A DNA stretch of 64,000 nt from Sphingobium sp. KCTC 72723 (GTDB taxonomy: Bacteria > Pseudomonadota > Alphaproteobacteria > Sphingomonadales > Sphingomonadaceae), in assembly GCF_014280435.1 (NCBI RefSeq), contig NZ_CP060388.1, forward strand, positions 868,001 through 932,000, given 5' to 3'. Under the pieces are notes generated by a model that saw only the letters and a list, made by a program, of their open reading frames with translations, searched no databases and was not told the origin of the DNA. Position numbers and translations under genes: made by a program. Shown here in pieces: positions 16,430 to 26,900 of this stretch. Positions within the stretch are counted from its first letter, which is position 1. Each line of letters begins with the position of its first letter.

Positions 16430-18778
16430 ATGGCCACATTGACTCCCTTCGCCGCCATCATTTGCGGGATCATGCTTGCGCTCTGGCTGGGCGCGGCCGT
16501 GTGGGCGCTGTTCAGCGGGCAGCGGATGCGCCGCGAAGGCACGCAGGCGCAGGGTAAATTCGACCGGCTCTCCGTCCTGCTCGCCTCCGCCCCCGCCGCG
16601 CCGATCATCATCCACCCCGATGGCCGGATGGAGGCGGCGGACCGCCTTGCCAAATGGCTGGGCAAACCGCGCGTGCCATCCTTCGCGTCGGAACTTACCT
16701 CCCCCGACAGCGGGCTGGAACCGGACGATGGCGCCGCCCTGGCGCGCGAAATCGCCGCCGCCCAACGCGCGGGCAAGAGCTTTTCCCTGCCGGTGCGCGG
16801 CGTCGGTTCCTCCCGCCTGCTGCTGGTGCGCGGCGCGCCTGCTCCGCCGGGCCTTGCGGGCAATGGCGGCGTCGTGCTGTGGATATTCGACGCGACCGAC
16901 AGCCAGTCGGAAATTCAGTCGCTCAAAGGCAATGTCGATCAACTGCGCGACGCGCTCGAAGCGCTGGCCGGTCTGGTGGAGGCCGCGCCCTTCCCGATGT
17001 GGCACCGCACCCCCGACCTGCGCCTCAGCCTCGTCAACACGGCCTATGTCCGCGCGGTCGATGGCACCGACGCGCATGGAGTCATCACCGACGGCATCGA
17101 ACTGGTCGAGGCGGTCAATGGCCTGACGCCACAGGCCGCCGCAGCGCAGGCCGTGGCCGACGACCAGCCGGTCGAACGCATGGTCCCCGCCACTATCGAC
17201 GGCGAACGGCGCACGATGCGCGTGGTCGACGTGCCGCTGGGCGAAGCCGGAGTCGCGGGCTATGCCGTCGACCAGAATGAACTGGAACAGGCGCGGGTCG
17301 AACATCGCCGCCTTGAAGCGGCGCAGCGCGACCTGCTCGACCGCCTGTCCGCCGGTGTCGCCCGCTTCGGTCCCGACCGCGCGCTGCGCTTCTGGAACCA
17401 GCCCTTCATCAGCCTGTTCGGCCTGCGGCAGGAGGAACTGACCGACGCGCCCCTGTTCGAACGGGTGCTGGACCAGATGCGCGACGCCCGCCGCATCCCC
17501 GAACATCGCGATTTCCCCGCATGGCGCGCGGAACGGCGCAACTGGTTCCTCTCGCCCGACCCGCGTGAGGAAAACTGGCTGATGCAGGATGGCACCCATC
17601 TGCGCGTCTATGCCCAGCCGCTGCCCGATGGCGGCCTGCTGCTGATTTTCGAGGATCGCACCGAACAGGTCCAGCTATCCAGCGCGCGCGACACGCTGCT
17701 GCGGGTCCGCACCGCGACCTTCGACAATCTGTTCGAATCGATCGGCGTCTTTTCCTCCGACGGACGGCTCCAGATGTGGAACAGCCGTTTCCGCACCATC
17801 TGGGGCGCGGACGAAGACATGCTGGCCACCCATCCGCGCATCGACGACCTGATGGCCGCCGTCCAGTCGCGCCTCGCCAAGCCGCAGCAATCCAATCTCG
17901 TGCGCGAACTGGTCCGCGCCGCCACGGTGGAGCGTAAGCAGCGCGTCGGCCATGTCGGTTTCGCCGATGGCCGCACCTTTGAATTTGCCGCGATTCCCCT
18001 GCCCGACGGCAATGCCCTTTTCACCATGCTGGACGTGACCGACAGCCGCCGCGTCGAACAGGTGCTGCGCGACCGCAACGAAGCGCTGGAACAGGCGGAC
18101 GCCGTCAAGACCGCCTTCGTCACCAATATGAGTTACGAACTGCGCACCCCGCTGACCACCATATCGGGCTTTGCCGAGATGATGAGCGCGGGCTATGCCG
18201 GGGAACTCACCGCATCGGCAAAGGACTATGTCGACGGCATCCTGCAAAGCACCACGCGCCTGTCGATGCTGATCGACAATGTGCTGGACCTGACGCAGGG
18301 GGAGGCCGGCACCCTGCCGATCGACCGCGCGCCGGTGGACCTGGCCGCACTCGCCCATACCAGCATCGACCGCGCCCGCGCCGATGCCCGCGCCAAGGGT
18401 ATCGACCTTGCCATCACCATCGAACCGACGCTGGGGCAGGTGCAGGGTGACGCCCGCCGCATCGGGCAGGCGATCGACCAGCTCCTTGAAAACGCAATCC
18501 GCTATTGCGGCAAGGGCGCGCGCGTCCTGCTCCATGGCGATGGCGGATCGGACCGGGCGCGGCTGGTCATATCCGACAACGGCCCCGGCATCCCCGCCGC
18601 GCAACAGGCCGCCCTGTTCGATCCCGCCGCCCGCGCCGGACAAGTGCGCAACGGGGGCAAGGCAGGCATCGGCCTGCCGCTTGCCCGCCAACTGGCGCAG
18701 GCGCATGGCGGTACGCTGCAACTTGTGTCCGAACGCGGGCAGGGGACCATGGCCGTGATCGAACTGCCCCGTGGCTGA
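16430..18778 (+). CDS. divL: DivL-like sensor kinase with Tyr at the phospho-acceptor site
   Basis: This 782-residue protein starts with one membrane segment (residues 5-27), followed by PAS-type sensor regions and a HisKA-HATPase core. The H-box reads NMSYELRTPLTTISGF, so Tyr569 replaces the phospho-accepting His. The ATPase N-box (QLLENAIRYCG), G1 (DNGPGIP) and G2 (GIGLPLARQL) boxes are present. Tyr at this position, the domain order, the size and the tsaE neighbour match DivL of Caulobacter (Tyr550, 769 aa). There DivL binds DivK and controls CckA-CtrA in the cell cycle. It heads an overlapping operon with tsaE, amgK, murU, addB and addA. Confidence 0.88.
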   Translation: MATLTPFAAIICGIMLALWLGAAVWALFSGQRMRREGTQAQGKFDRLSVLLASAPAAPIIIHPDGRMEAADRLAKWLGKPRVPSFASELTSPDSGLEPDDGAALAREIAAAQRAGKSFSLPVRGVGSSRLLLVRGAPAPPGLAGNGGVVLWIFDATDSQSEIQSLKGNVDQLRDALEALAGLVEAAPFPMWHRTPDLRLSLVNTAYVRAVDGTDAHGVITDGIELVEAVNGLTPQAAAAQAVADDQPVERMVPATIDGERRTMRVVDVPLGEAGVAGYAVDQNELEQARVEHRRLEAAQRDLLDRLSAGVARFGPDRALRFWNQPFISLFGLRQEELTDAPLFERVLDQMRDARRIPEHRDFPAWRAERRNWFLSPDPREENWLMQDGTHLRVYAQPLPDGGLLLIFEDRTEQVQLSSARDTLLRVRTATFDNLFESIGVFSSDGRLQMWNSRFRTIWGADEDMLATHPRIDDLMAAVQSRLAKPQQSNLVRELVRAATVERKQRVGHVGFADGRTFEFAAIPLPDGNALFTMLDVTDSRRVEQVLRDRNEALEQADAVKTAFVTNMSYELRTPLTTISGFAEMMSAGYAGELTASAKDYVDGILQSTTRLSMLIDNVLDLTQGEAGTLPIDRAPVDLAALAHTSIDRARADARAKGIDLAITIEPTLGQVQGDARRIGQAIDQLLENAIRYCGKGARVLLHGDGGSDRARLVISDNGPGIPAAQQAALFDPAARAGQVRNGGKAGIGLPLARQLAQAHGGTLQLVSERGQGTMAVIELPRG

Positions 18779-19241
18779 GGGCGCGATTTACCTGCCGGGC
18801 GAAGCCGCCATGCTCGACCTTGGCCGCCGCATCGCCGCCCATGCCCGCATCGGCGACGTCATCGCGCTGGAAGGTGGCCTTGGCGCAGGCAAGACGACAC
18901 TGGCGCGCGGCATATTGTCGGCGCTGGGTCTGGAGGAGGAAGCGCCAAGCCCCAGCTTCGCCATCGTCCAGCCCTATGACATTCCCGACGTGACCCTGCC
19001 GGTCGCCCATGTCGATCTCTACCGGCTCGACACGGCGGAGGAGACGGACGAACTGGCGCTGGACGATTATCTGATGGACAGCATGTTGATCATCGAATGG
19101 CCCGACCGGCTGGGCGCGCGGCTGTGGTCCCACGCGCTGCGTTTGACCATAGCCTTTGCCAAATCTGTCAATGGCGACGACGCCAGGCTCTTGACAGCGG
19201 ACGTGCCGGACGCTTGGACGGATCGATGGTCACAGATATGA
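18771..19241 (+). CDS. tsaE: tRNA threonylcarbamoyladenosine biosynthesis ATPase TsaE
   Basis: TsaE is the ATPase partner in t6A modification of ANN-decoding tRNAs, working with TsaB, TsaC and TsaD. The 156-residue protein carries the P-loop GGLGAGKTTLARG, followed by SPSFAIVQPY and HVDLYRLD, as in the family. The start is GTG 18771, which overlaps the divL stop by 8 bp. The downstream kinase gene overlaps its stop (ATGA), showing coupled translation. Confidence 0.94.
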   Translation: MAEGAIYLPGEAAMLDLGRRIAAHARIGDVIALEGGLGAGKTTLARGILSALGLEEEAPSPSFAIVQPYDIPDVTLPVAHVDLYRLDTAEETDELALDDYLMDSMLIIEWPDRLGARLWSHALRLTIAFAKSVNGDDARLLTADVPDAWTDRWSQI

Positions 19242-20221
19242 TCCCCCCCGCCGCCGCGCCCGATTTCCTTGGTCAGGCGGGGTGGGGCAATGCCGCCATC
19301 GTGCCGCTGGCAGGCGACGCCTCCTTCCGCCGCTATTTCCGCGTCATCGACGGCGCGCGCCGTGCCGTGCTGATGGATGCGCCACCCCCGCACGAAGACC
19401 CGCGCCCCTTCATCGCCATTGCCGAACATCTGCTGGATCAGGGCTTTGCCGCGCCGCGCATATTGGCCCGCGACCTCCAACAGGGGCTGGTCCTGATCGA
19501 GGATTTCGGCGACCTGCGGGTCAAGGAACATATGGACGATGCGCCGGGCGAGGAACTGGCCGTCTACGCCCGCGCCATTGACCTGCTGGCCGACCTTCAC
19601 GCGCTGCCCGCCGCGCCCGTGCCGCCCTATGACCGCGCCGTCTATCAGCGCGAAGTCGGGCTGCTCACGGAATGGTATTGCCCGGCCATCGGGCTGGACG
19701 TGGATGTGGACGCCTATGTCCGCGCCTGGGACGCGGTGCTGCCGATCGTCGAACAATCCGCCAGTCCCACCGTCACAGTGCTGCGCGACTATCATGCCGA
19801 AAATATCATGCTGGTCGATACGCCCGCCGCCCACGGCCTTGGCCTGCTCGATTTTCAGGACGCGCTGGCTGGCCACCCCGCCTATGATCTCGTCTCCCTG
19901 TTGCAGGATGCGCGCCGCGACGTGCCGCCCGAAACCGAAGCAGCCATGCTCGCGCACTACAAGGCGATCGCCAGTCCCTCCGCCGATTTCGACGCCGCCT
20001 ATGCCGTGCTGGGCGCGCAGCGTAACGCCAAGATCATCGGCATCTTCACGCGCCTGTGGCAGCGCGACGGCAAGCCGCGCTATCTCTCCTTCCTGCCGCG
20101 CATGTGGGGGCTGCTGGAACGCGACCTTGCCCATCCTGCGCTCGCTCCGGTGGCGGACTGGTTCGCTGCCAACATCCCCGCCGACAAGCGCCATGATGCG
20201 CTGAGAGAGTTTGCTGCCTGA
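19238..20221 (+). CDS. amgK: Sugar kinase of the AmgK type (N-acetylmuramate/GlcNAc anomeric kinase)
   Basis: This aminoglycoside-phosphotransferase-fold protein has DASFRRYFRV near the N-terminus, VLRDYHAENIML (catalytic Asp, Asn) and LLDFQDALAGHPAYDL. Its fold and its direct link to murU fit AmgK, which phosphorylates recycled N-acetylmuramate at C1. Together they form the MurNAc salvage route that bypasses de novo UDP-MurNAc synthesis and in other bacteria gives intrinsic fosfomycin tolerance. The start 19238 gives an ATGA overlap with tsaE and 327 residues; 19226 is also possible. Older annotation would call it only a phosphotransferase. Confidence 0.85.
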   Translation: MIPPAAAPDFLGQAGWGNAAIVPLAGDASFRRYFRVIDGARRAVLMDAPPPHEDPRPFIAIAEHLLDQGFAAPRILARDLQQGLVLIEDFGDLRVKEHMDDAPGEELAVYARAIDLLADLHALPAAPVPPYDRAVYQREVGLLTEWYCPAIGLDVDVDAYVRAWDAVLPIVEQSASPTVTVLRDYHAENIMLVDTPAAHGLGLLDFQDALAGHPAYDLVSLLQDARRDVPPETEAAMLAHYKAIASPSADFDAAYAVLGAQRNAKIIGIFTRLWQRDGKPRYLSFLPRMWGLLERDLAHPALAPVADWFAANIPADKRHDALREFAA

Positions 20222-20931
20222 TGATCGACACCGCGATGCTGATGGCGGCGGGCCTTGGCAAACGGATGCGTCCGCTCACCGCGACCCGGCCCAAGCCGCT
20301 GGTCAAGGTGGCGGGCAAGCCGCTGATGGACCATGCGCTTGACCGGCTGGAGGCAGGCGGCATCCGCAAGGTCGTCGTCAACGTCCATTATCTGGCCGAC
20401 ACGGTCGAGGCGCATCTCAAAACCCGTAAAGGCGGCCTCGACTTCGCCATTTCCAACGAGCGCGCGAAGCTGCTGGAAACCGGCGGCGGGCTGATCCATG
20501 CCAGGGCGCTGCTGGGCGACAAACCCTTTTTCTGCGCCAACAGCGACAATCTGTGGATCGACGGGCCGCAGGAAACGCTGGCCATGATGCAGCGCATCTG
20601 GAACCCGGAACGGATGGACGCGCTGCTGCTGCTCGTGCCGCTCGCCCGCGCCTATTGCCATAGCGGGCCGGGCGATTTCCACATGGACGCCAATGGTCGG
20701 CTCTCGCGGCGCAAGACCGCCTATGTCGCGCCCTTCGTCTTTACCGGGGTGCAGATCCTCTCGCCATCGCTGCTGGTCGATCCGCCCGGCGACACTTTCT
20801 CCACCAACATCTTCTGGAACCGCGCGATCGAAGCCGGTCGGCTCTACGGCGTATCGCATCAGGGGCTGTGGTTCGACGTCGGCACGCCCCGCGCCATTCC
20901 CGTCGTGGAATCCATGCTGGCCCATGGCTGA
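20221..20931 (+). CDS. murU: N-acetylmuramate-1-phosphate uridylyltransferase (MurU-like)
   Basis: This 236-residue nucleotidyltransferase begins with AMLMAAGLGKRMRPLT and then RPKPLVKVAGKPLM, the signature of sugar-1-phosphate NTP transferases. FCANSDNLWIDG carries the metal-binding region, and the protein ends with WFDVGTPRAI. Its pairing with the AmgK-type kinase (TGATG overlap) points to MurU, which makes UDP-MurNAc from MurNAc-1-phosphate during peptidoglycan recycling. A mannose-1-phosphate guanylyltransferase-like role is less likely in this context. Confidence 0.87.
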   Translation: MIDTAMLMAAGLGKRMRPLTATRPKPLVKVAGKPLMDHALDRLEAGGIRKVVVNVHYLADTVEAHLKTRKGGLDFAISNERAKLLETGGGLIHARALLGDKPFFCANSDNLWIDGPQETLAMMQRIWNPERMDALLLLVPLARAYCHSGPGDFHMDANGRLSRRKTAYVAPFVFTGVQILSPSLLVDPPGDTFSTNIFWNRAIEAGRLYGVSHQGLWFDVGTPRAIPVVESMLAHG

Positions 20932-20939
20932 TCCGGCCC

Positions 20940-23909
20940 ATGGCTAATCCCGTGCGCCCAGCGCTCCATTCCATCCCCGCCCACCGGGCTTTTGCCGACG
21001 CGCTCGTCGCCGGGCTGATCGCGCGGCACGGGGCCGATCCGATGGCGCTGGCGCAGGGCATGATCCTGCTGCCCAGCAACCGCGCGGTCCGGGCCGTCAG
21101 CGACGCTTTCGTGCGCGCGTCGGGCGGCGGCCTGCTGCTCCCCCGCCTCGTCGCCATCGGCGATCCCGACCTTGGCGAACAGGTCCGCGGCGCGCTCGAT
21201 CCGCTGGGGGAGGGAGACGCCATCCCGCCCGCCATCACGCCGATGCGCCGCCAGATGATCCTTGGCCGCATGGTGCAGGATGTGAAGGCAGGCGTGGACG
21301 CGGGGCAGGCGCTGCAACTGGGGCAGGCGCTGGGCGCAGTGCTGGACCAGATGCAGGTGGAGCGCGTCCCCGTCACCGCGCTGCGCGATCTGTCCCTGAC
21401 CGATGACCTGTCCCGCCACTGGCAAACGTCGCTGACGATGTTCGAAATCATCATCGCCCGCTGGCCCGGTGAACTGGCGCGGCTGGGCTGCATGGATCTG
21501 GCGCAGCGGCGCAACATGCTGTTCGACCGGCTGGCGCGGCGCTGGGCCGATCATCCGCCCACTGGCTTCATCGTCGCGGCGGGCATTTCCAGCACCGCGC
21601 CCGCTGTCGCCAACCTGCTCCGCCGCATCGCCCTGTTGCCCACTGGCATGGTCGTGTTCGCCGGACTGGACCAGCATATGGACGACCCGGCATGGGACGC
21701 GATCGGCCCGTTCGACGCTGATCCGGTGACGGGCCGCGCCCCCATGGCGCATGAAAGCCACCCGCAATATGCCCTCAAACGCCTGCTCGACGGCATGAGC
21801 GCCACCCGCGACGACGTGGCGCAATGGCGCTGGGGCAGCGAACATGACGCGCGCGCCGTGCGCGGCCGCAACATCTCCAACGCCATGCTGCCGCCGCGCC
21901 TCACCAGCCGCTGGCGCGACCTCAAGACTCCCGACCGCGCGCTCGCCGGGCTGGAGGCACTCGAAGTCGCCACGCCGGGCGAGGAAGCACAGGCCATCGC
22001 CATCGCCCTGCGTAAAGCGCTGGAAACCGAAAGGCGCACCGCCGCGCTGGTGACGCCCGACCGCCAACTGGCCACCCGCGTCTCCGCGCACCTCAAACGC
22101 TGGGGCATCGACGCGGATGATTCGGCGGGCCAGCCCCTCTCGCGCCTGCCCCCCGGCACGCTGCTCATCGCCATGGCGCAGGCGGTGGCCGAACGCTTTG
22201 CCCCCGTCGCGCTGCTCACCCTGCTCAAACATCCGCTGGTGATGAAGGGGGCAGGGCGGCTCCCCTGGCTGGAGGGCGTCCGCGCGCTCGACCTGCTGCT
22301 GCGCGGTCCGCGCCCGCAGGCGGGGCTGGTCGGCATCGACATGTTGCTCGTGCCGCGCGACGATGATCGCCAGCGTGTGATCCGCCAGCAAGTGCGCGAC
22401 TGGTGGCCCACCGCCCGCGCGCTGCTCGCACCACTCGAAACTGCCTTTGCCTCTGCGCCCGACCTCGCTGCCCAACTTGCCGCCCTGCGCGAAGGGGCGG
22501 GCATCCTCTCCAACGATGCCGTCTGGTCCGGGCATCAGGGCCACGCCGCCGCCGACCTGTTCACCGAAATGGAGGGTGCCGCCGCTGAAGGCCCGCGTCA
22601 GGCGGACCTGCGCGCGCTCCCCGTGCTGATCGACCATATGCTGGGCGGCCTGTCCGTCCGCCCGCCGCAGGGCGGTCATCCCCGCATCGCGATATTGGGC
22701 CTGATCGAAGCGCAATTGGTGCAGGCGGACCTGATGATCCTGGGCGGCCTCAACGAAGGCACATGGCCCGGCCTGCCCGCGCCTGACCCATGGCTTGCCC
22801 CGCGCATCCGCCGCGAGCTGGGTCTGCCCGGCCTTGAAACCCGCATCGGCCTGGCCGCCCACGACTTCGCCAGCGCATTGGGCGCACCCCATGTCCTCAT
22901 CACCCGCGCCCGTCGCGGCAGCAGCGGCCCGGCCGTCGCCTCGCGGCTTTGGCTGCGCCTCAAGGCCATGGCCGGGCCACAATGGACCGTCGCGGATCGC
23001 TACGCCGCGCTCGCCCGCGCCATCGACACGCCCGCCGCGCACAATCCCGCCCTGCGCCCGGCACCCGTGCCACCTTTGTCCGCCCGCCCGACCGTCATCC
23101 CCGTCACCGATGTCGATCGCTTGAAGGCCGACCCCTATGCCTTCTACGCCCGCCGCGTGCTGCGCCTCGCCCGGCTCGATCCGGTCGATGCCGACGCTGG
23201 CCCGGCCTGGCGCGGCACCGCCGTCCACGACATTCTGCAACATTGGGCGGAAGCTGGCACCTACGATCCCGCAGACCTCGAATCCCGCGCCCGCGCCATG
23301 TTCGACCAGCCGCAGGTCCACCCGCTGCTGCGCGCGCTCTGGCAACCCCGCCTGATCGAAGCCATCCGCTGGATCGCCGCCGAAGTCGCGCGCGACAAGT
23401 CCGAAGGCCGCAATATTCTGGCCGTCGAACGCGAAGGACGCGCCGACATTGCCGACGTGACCCTGATGGGCAAGGCTGACCGCATCGACCGCCTGCCCGA
23501 CGGCACGCTCGGCATCATCGATTACAAGACCGGCAAGCCCCCCAGCGCCAAGCAGGTCAGCGCCGGTTTCGCCCTGCAACTTGGCCTGCTGGGCGTCATC
23601 GCCGAATGTGGCGGTTTCGACGGCATTGGCGGCACGCGCACCGCAGGCGGTTTCGAATATTGGTCCCTCGCCAAGAAAGCCGACCAGTTCGGCTATCGCG
23701 AAAGCCCGGTCGATCCGATGGGCAAGCGCGACAAGATCGTCACGACCAGCTTCACTGCCCACGCCCATGAACAATTCAGCGAACTGGCCGAAAATTTCCT
23801 GCGCGGCACCGCCCCTTTCCGCGCCGAAATCAACCCCGAAGTCGCCAATTATGGCGATTATGACCAGCTGATGCGGCTGGAGGAATGGTATGGCCGCGAC
23901 GATGGCTGA
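20940..23909 (+). CDS. addB: AddB subunit of the AddAB helicase-nuclease
   Basis: AddB processes double-strand DNA ends for RecA loading. The 989-residue alphaproteobacterial form starts MANPVRPALHSIPAHRAFAD and has ILLPSNRAVRAV near the N-terminus in place of a full helicase P-loop. The RecB-type nuclease domain is at the C-terminus (residues about 700-870), with GTAVHDILQHWAE and the IIDYKTGKPP catalytic motif. The start at 20940 lies 8 bp after murU; the longer upstream frame overlaps murU and is not family-like. addA overlaps its end. Confidence 0.94.
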   Translation: MANPVRPALHSIPAHRAFADALVAGLIARHGADPMALAQGMILLPSNRAVRAVSDAFVRASGGGLLLPRLVAIGDPDLGEQVRGALDPLGEGDAIPPAITPMRRQMILGRMVQDVKAGVDAGQALQLGQALGAVLDQMQVERVPVTALRDLSLTDDLSRHWQTSLTMFEIIIARWPGELARLGCMDLAQRRNMLFDRLARRWADHPPTGFIVAAGISSTAPAVANLLRRIALLPTGMVVFAGLDQHMDDPAWDAIGPFDADPVTGRAPMAHESHPQYALKRLLDGMSATRDDVAQWRWGSEHDARAVRGRNISNAMLPPRLTSRWRDLKTPDRALAGLEALEVATPGEEAQAIAIALRKALETERRTAALVTPDRQLATRVSAHLKRWGIDADDSAGQPLSRLPPGTLLIAMAQAVAERFAPVALLTLLKHPLVMKGAGRLPWLEGVRALDLLLRGPRPQAGLVGIDMLLVPRDDDRQRVIRQQVRDWWPTARALLAPLETAFASAPDLAAQLAALREGAGILSNDAVWSGHQGHAAADLFTEMEGAAAEGPRQADLRALPVLIDHMLGGLSVRPPQGGHPRIAILGLIEAQLVQADLMILGGLNEGTWPGLPAPDPWLAPRIRRELGLPGLETRIGLAAHDFASALGAPHVLITRARRGSSGPAVASRLWLRLKAMAGPQWTVADRYAALARAIDTPAAHNPALRPAPVPPLSARPTVIPVTDVDRLKADPYAFYARRVLRLARLDPVDADAGPAWRGTAVHDILQHWAEAGTYDPADLESRARAMFDQPQVHPLLRALWQPRLIEAIRWIAAEVARDKSEGRNILAVEREGRADIADVTLMGKADRIDRLPDGTLGIIDYKTGKPPSAKQVSAGFALQLGLLGVIAECGGFDGIGGTRTAGGFEYWSLAKKADQFGYRESPVDPMGKRDKIVTTSFTAHAHEQFSELAENFLRGTAPFRAEINPEVANYGDYDQLMRLEEWYGRDDG

Positions 23910-26900
23910 TCCCGCGCCCCCCTTGCAGAAACTGCTGGGTAATCAGGCCCGCGCCGCCGCGCCCGACGCCCATGTCTGGCTGTCCGCCTCGGCTGGCACC
24001 GGCAAGACCCATGTGCTGACCGCGCGCGTTTTCCGCCTGCTGCTGCAAGGTGTCCGCCCGGAAAATATCCTCTGCCTGACGTTCACGAAGGCGGGCGCGG
24101 CGGAAATGGCTGACCGCATCCATGACCGGCTCGCCGCCTGGGTGCAGATGGACGACAAGCGCCTGTTCGCCGATCTGGAGGCGCTGGGCGAAGAATCCGG
24201 CCCGGACCAGCGCGACTTCGCCCGCCGCCTGTTCGCCGAAGTCCTCGAATCCACCGGCGGCGGCCTGCGCATCCAGACGATCCACGGCTTCTGCCAGCAA
24301 CTCCTGACCGCCTTCCCGCTGGAAGCGGACCTGACCCCTGGCTTCCGCCCCCTCGACCAGCGCGAACAGGGCAATCTCGCCCGTCAGACGCTGGCCGACA
24401 TGGTGGTCCGCGCCCATGAACAGGGCGACGCGGCCCTGATGGAATCGCTCCAGTCGCTCAGCCTGCGGCTGGGGGAGGGCGGGGCGGAACAATTCCTCAT
24501 GCGCTGCGCCGGGCGCGTGGAAAAACTCGACAGTCTGCCGCCCGCCATCACCCCCTGGCTGATGCACCAACTCGGCCTGCCCGACGGTGACATAGACGCA
24601 TGGATCGCCGACCAGTGCAGCGACGTCGCCTTCGACATGCGCAGCCTCGACTGGATCGTGCAGGCCAATGTCCAGTGGGGGACAGGCCGCGCGCTCGAAC
24701 GCTGCGACCGCATCGCCGCATGGCGCGCGCGCGATCCACAGGCCCGCGCGGCAACGCTGCCCGACCTGCACCGCGCATGGGCGAAGGCGGACGGCGACAT
24801 CGTCAATGCCAAGGGCTGGGTGCCGCCGGTCGATGGCTATGGCGAAGCATCCGCGCGCCTCTACCACCGCTGCGCCGAAATGATCGCCATGAAGCAGCGC
24901 GCCGATTATGCCGCCGCGCTGGGACAGGCGCTCCACGCCGGACGCGCCTATGCCCGCGACTATGCATTGGCCAAGCGGCTGGCAGGCGCCGTCGATTTCG
25001 ACGACCTTATCGCCCGCGCCGCCGCCCTGCTGGAACAGGACGGCATCGCCGAATGGATCCGCTACAAGCTGGACCAGCGCATCGACCATATATTGGTCGA
25101 TGAGGCGCAGGACACCAACGCCGCCCAATGGCGCATCGTCCGCACGCTGGCGGAGGAATTTTTCGCCACCCAATGGGAACCGGGTGACAAGGCCCGCACC
25201 ATCTTCACCGTGGGCGATTTCAAACAGGCGATCTTCGGCTTTCAGGGGACGAGTCCGGCCAATTTCGCCGCCGCCAAAATCCTGTTCCAACGCGACGCGG
25301 ACCAGAGCGGCCACGACTTCTTCAACCTCTCGCTCGACCGCAGCTTCCGCTCCACCCCCGCCGTCCTCGACGTGGTGGATCGCACCATCGCCACGCTGCA
25401 AGCCGAACGGCTGGGGCTGGAACCGGGCGACGTCCATCATCTCAGCGCCAACCGGCATCCGGGCGAAGTGCTGCTGTGGAAACCCGTCGTCGCAGGGCTG
25501 TCGGAAGATGCGGAGGGGGAGGAGGATTGGGCCGCCGATCAGGAACGGGTGCTGGCCTCCAAAATCGCGCGCCAGATAAAGGAGTGGATCGACAGCGGCC
25601 TGATGCTCGAAAGCCGGGGCCGCCCGGTGCGCGCGGGCGACATCATGATATTGGTCCGCCGCCGCAGCGAACTCGCCCGTCTCATCGTCGCGCGCCTCTA
25701 TGAGGAGAAAGTCGCCGTCGCGGGCATCGACCGGCTCCGCCTCAACGCGCCGCTCGCGGTGCGCGACCTGCTCGCCGCGCTGCGTTTTGCGGTGCAGCCC
25801 GACGACGAACTCAATCTTGCCGCGCTGCTCGTATCCCCGCTCATCGGTTGGACGCAGGACGAACTGATGCACCGGCTGATCGGGCGGAAGGCCGGCCTGT
25901 GGCGGCACCTCAATCACACGCTGGATGACGCGACCCTGCGCCCCTTGCGCGACCTGCTCGGCGTGGCGGACCTCACCACGCCTTATCGCTATCTGGAATC
26001 CATCCTCTCCGGCGCGATGGACGGCCGCCGCCGCCTGATCGAACGGCTCGGCACCGAAGCGGCCGACCCGATCGAGGAATTATTGAACGCCGCGCTGGCC
26101 TTTGAAAGCGACGACCACCCCTCGCTGCAACGCTTCATCGACTGGTTCGACCGGGGCGAAGTGGAAATCGTGCGCGATGCTGCGGCCCAGGGCGACAACC
26201 TCCGCCTGCTCACCGTCCATGGCGCGAAGGGTTTGCAGGCGCCCATCGTCATTCTGGCCGACGCCTGCCAGGATCCCGACGCGGGCAACCGCGCCGATTC
26301 GCTGCTGTGGGACGGCCTGCCCATCCTCGCCCCACGCAAGCCCGAACGGCAGGGACCGATCGGCGACGTAGCGGAAGAAGCAGCGGCGGACGAGCGGCGC
26401 GAACATTGGCGTCTGCTCTATGTCGCCCTGACCCGCGCCGAAGAACGCCTCGTCGTCGCTGGATCGCTCGGCCCCCGCGCAAAAGGCGAGGTAAAGCCCG
26501 AAAGCTGGTTCGCCGCCGTCGAAACCGCAATGACATCGCTCGGCGCGGACTGGGAAGCGGATTCGCTCTGGGGCGCTGTCCGCCGCTGGCGCGGGACCGA
26601 AGATCTGCCGTCCAAGGCCGCCGACCCGGAAAACGCGCAACACCGCGCCGTCACCGCCGAACCGGCATGGCTGCGCGCGCCCGCGCCGGTCGAAGCCCGC
26701 CCGCCACGCCCGCTCGCCCCGTCCGCGCCGGTGGAAGATGACGTGCCTTACCCGCCGCCGACCCCCGCCATGCGCGCAGCGGCGGAGCGGGGGCGCTGGC
26801 TCCACGCCTTGTTCGAACGGCTGCCCGACGTGCCATCGGCCCAGCGCCGTGACGCTGCCGACCGCTGGTTGACGCAGCAGGGCGCTACCGACGCCGCCAT

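Noticed and set aside
19097..19225. Longer N-terminus for the AmgK-type kinase
   Set aside because: It lies inside tsaE in another frame and does not resemble the kinase family; the start is 19238 or 19226.
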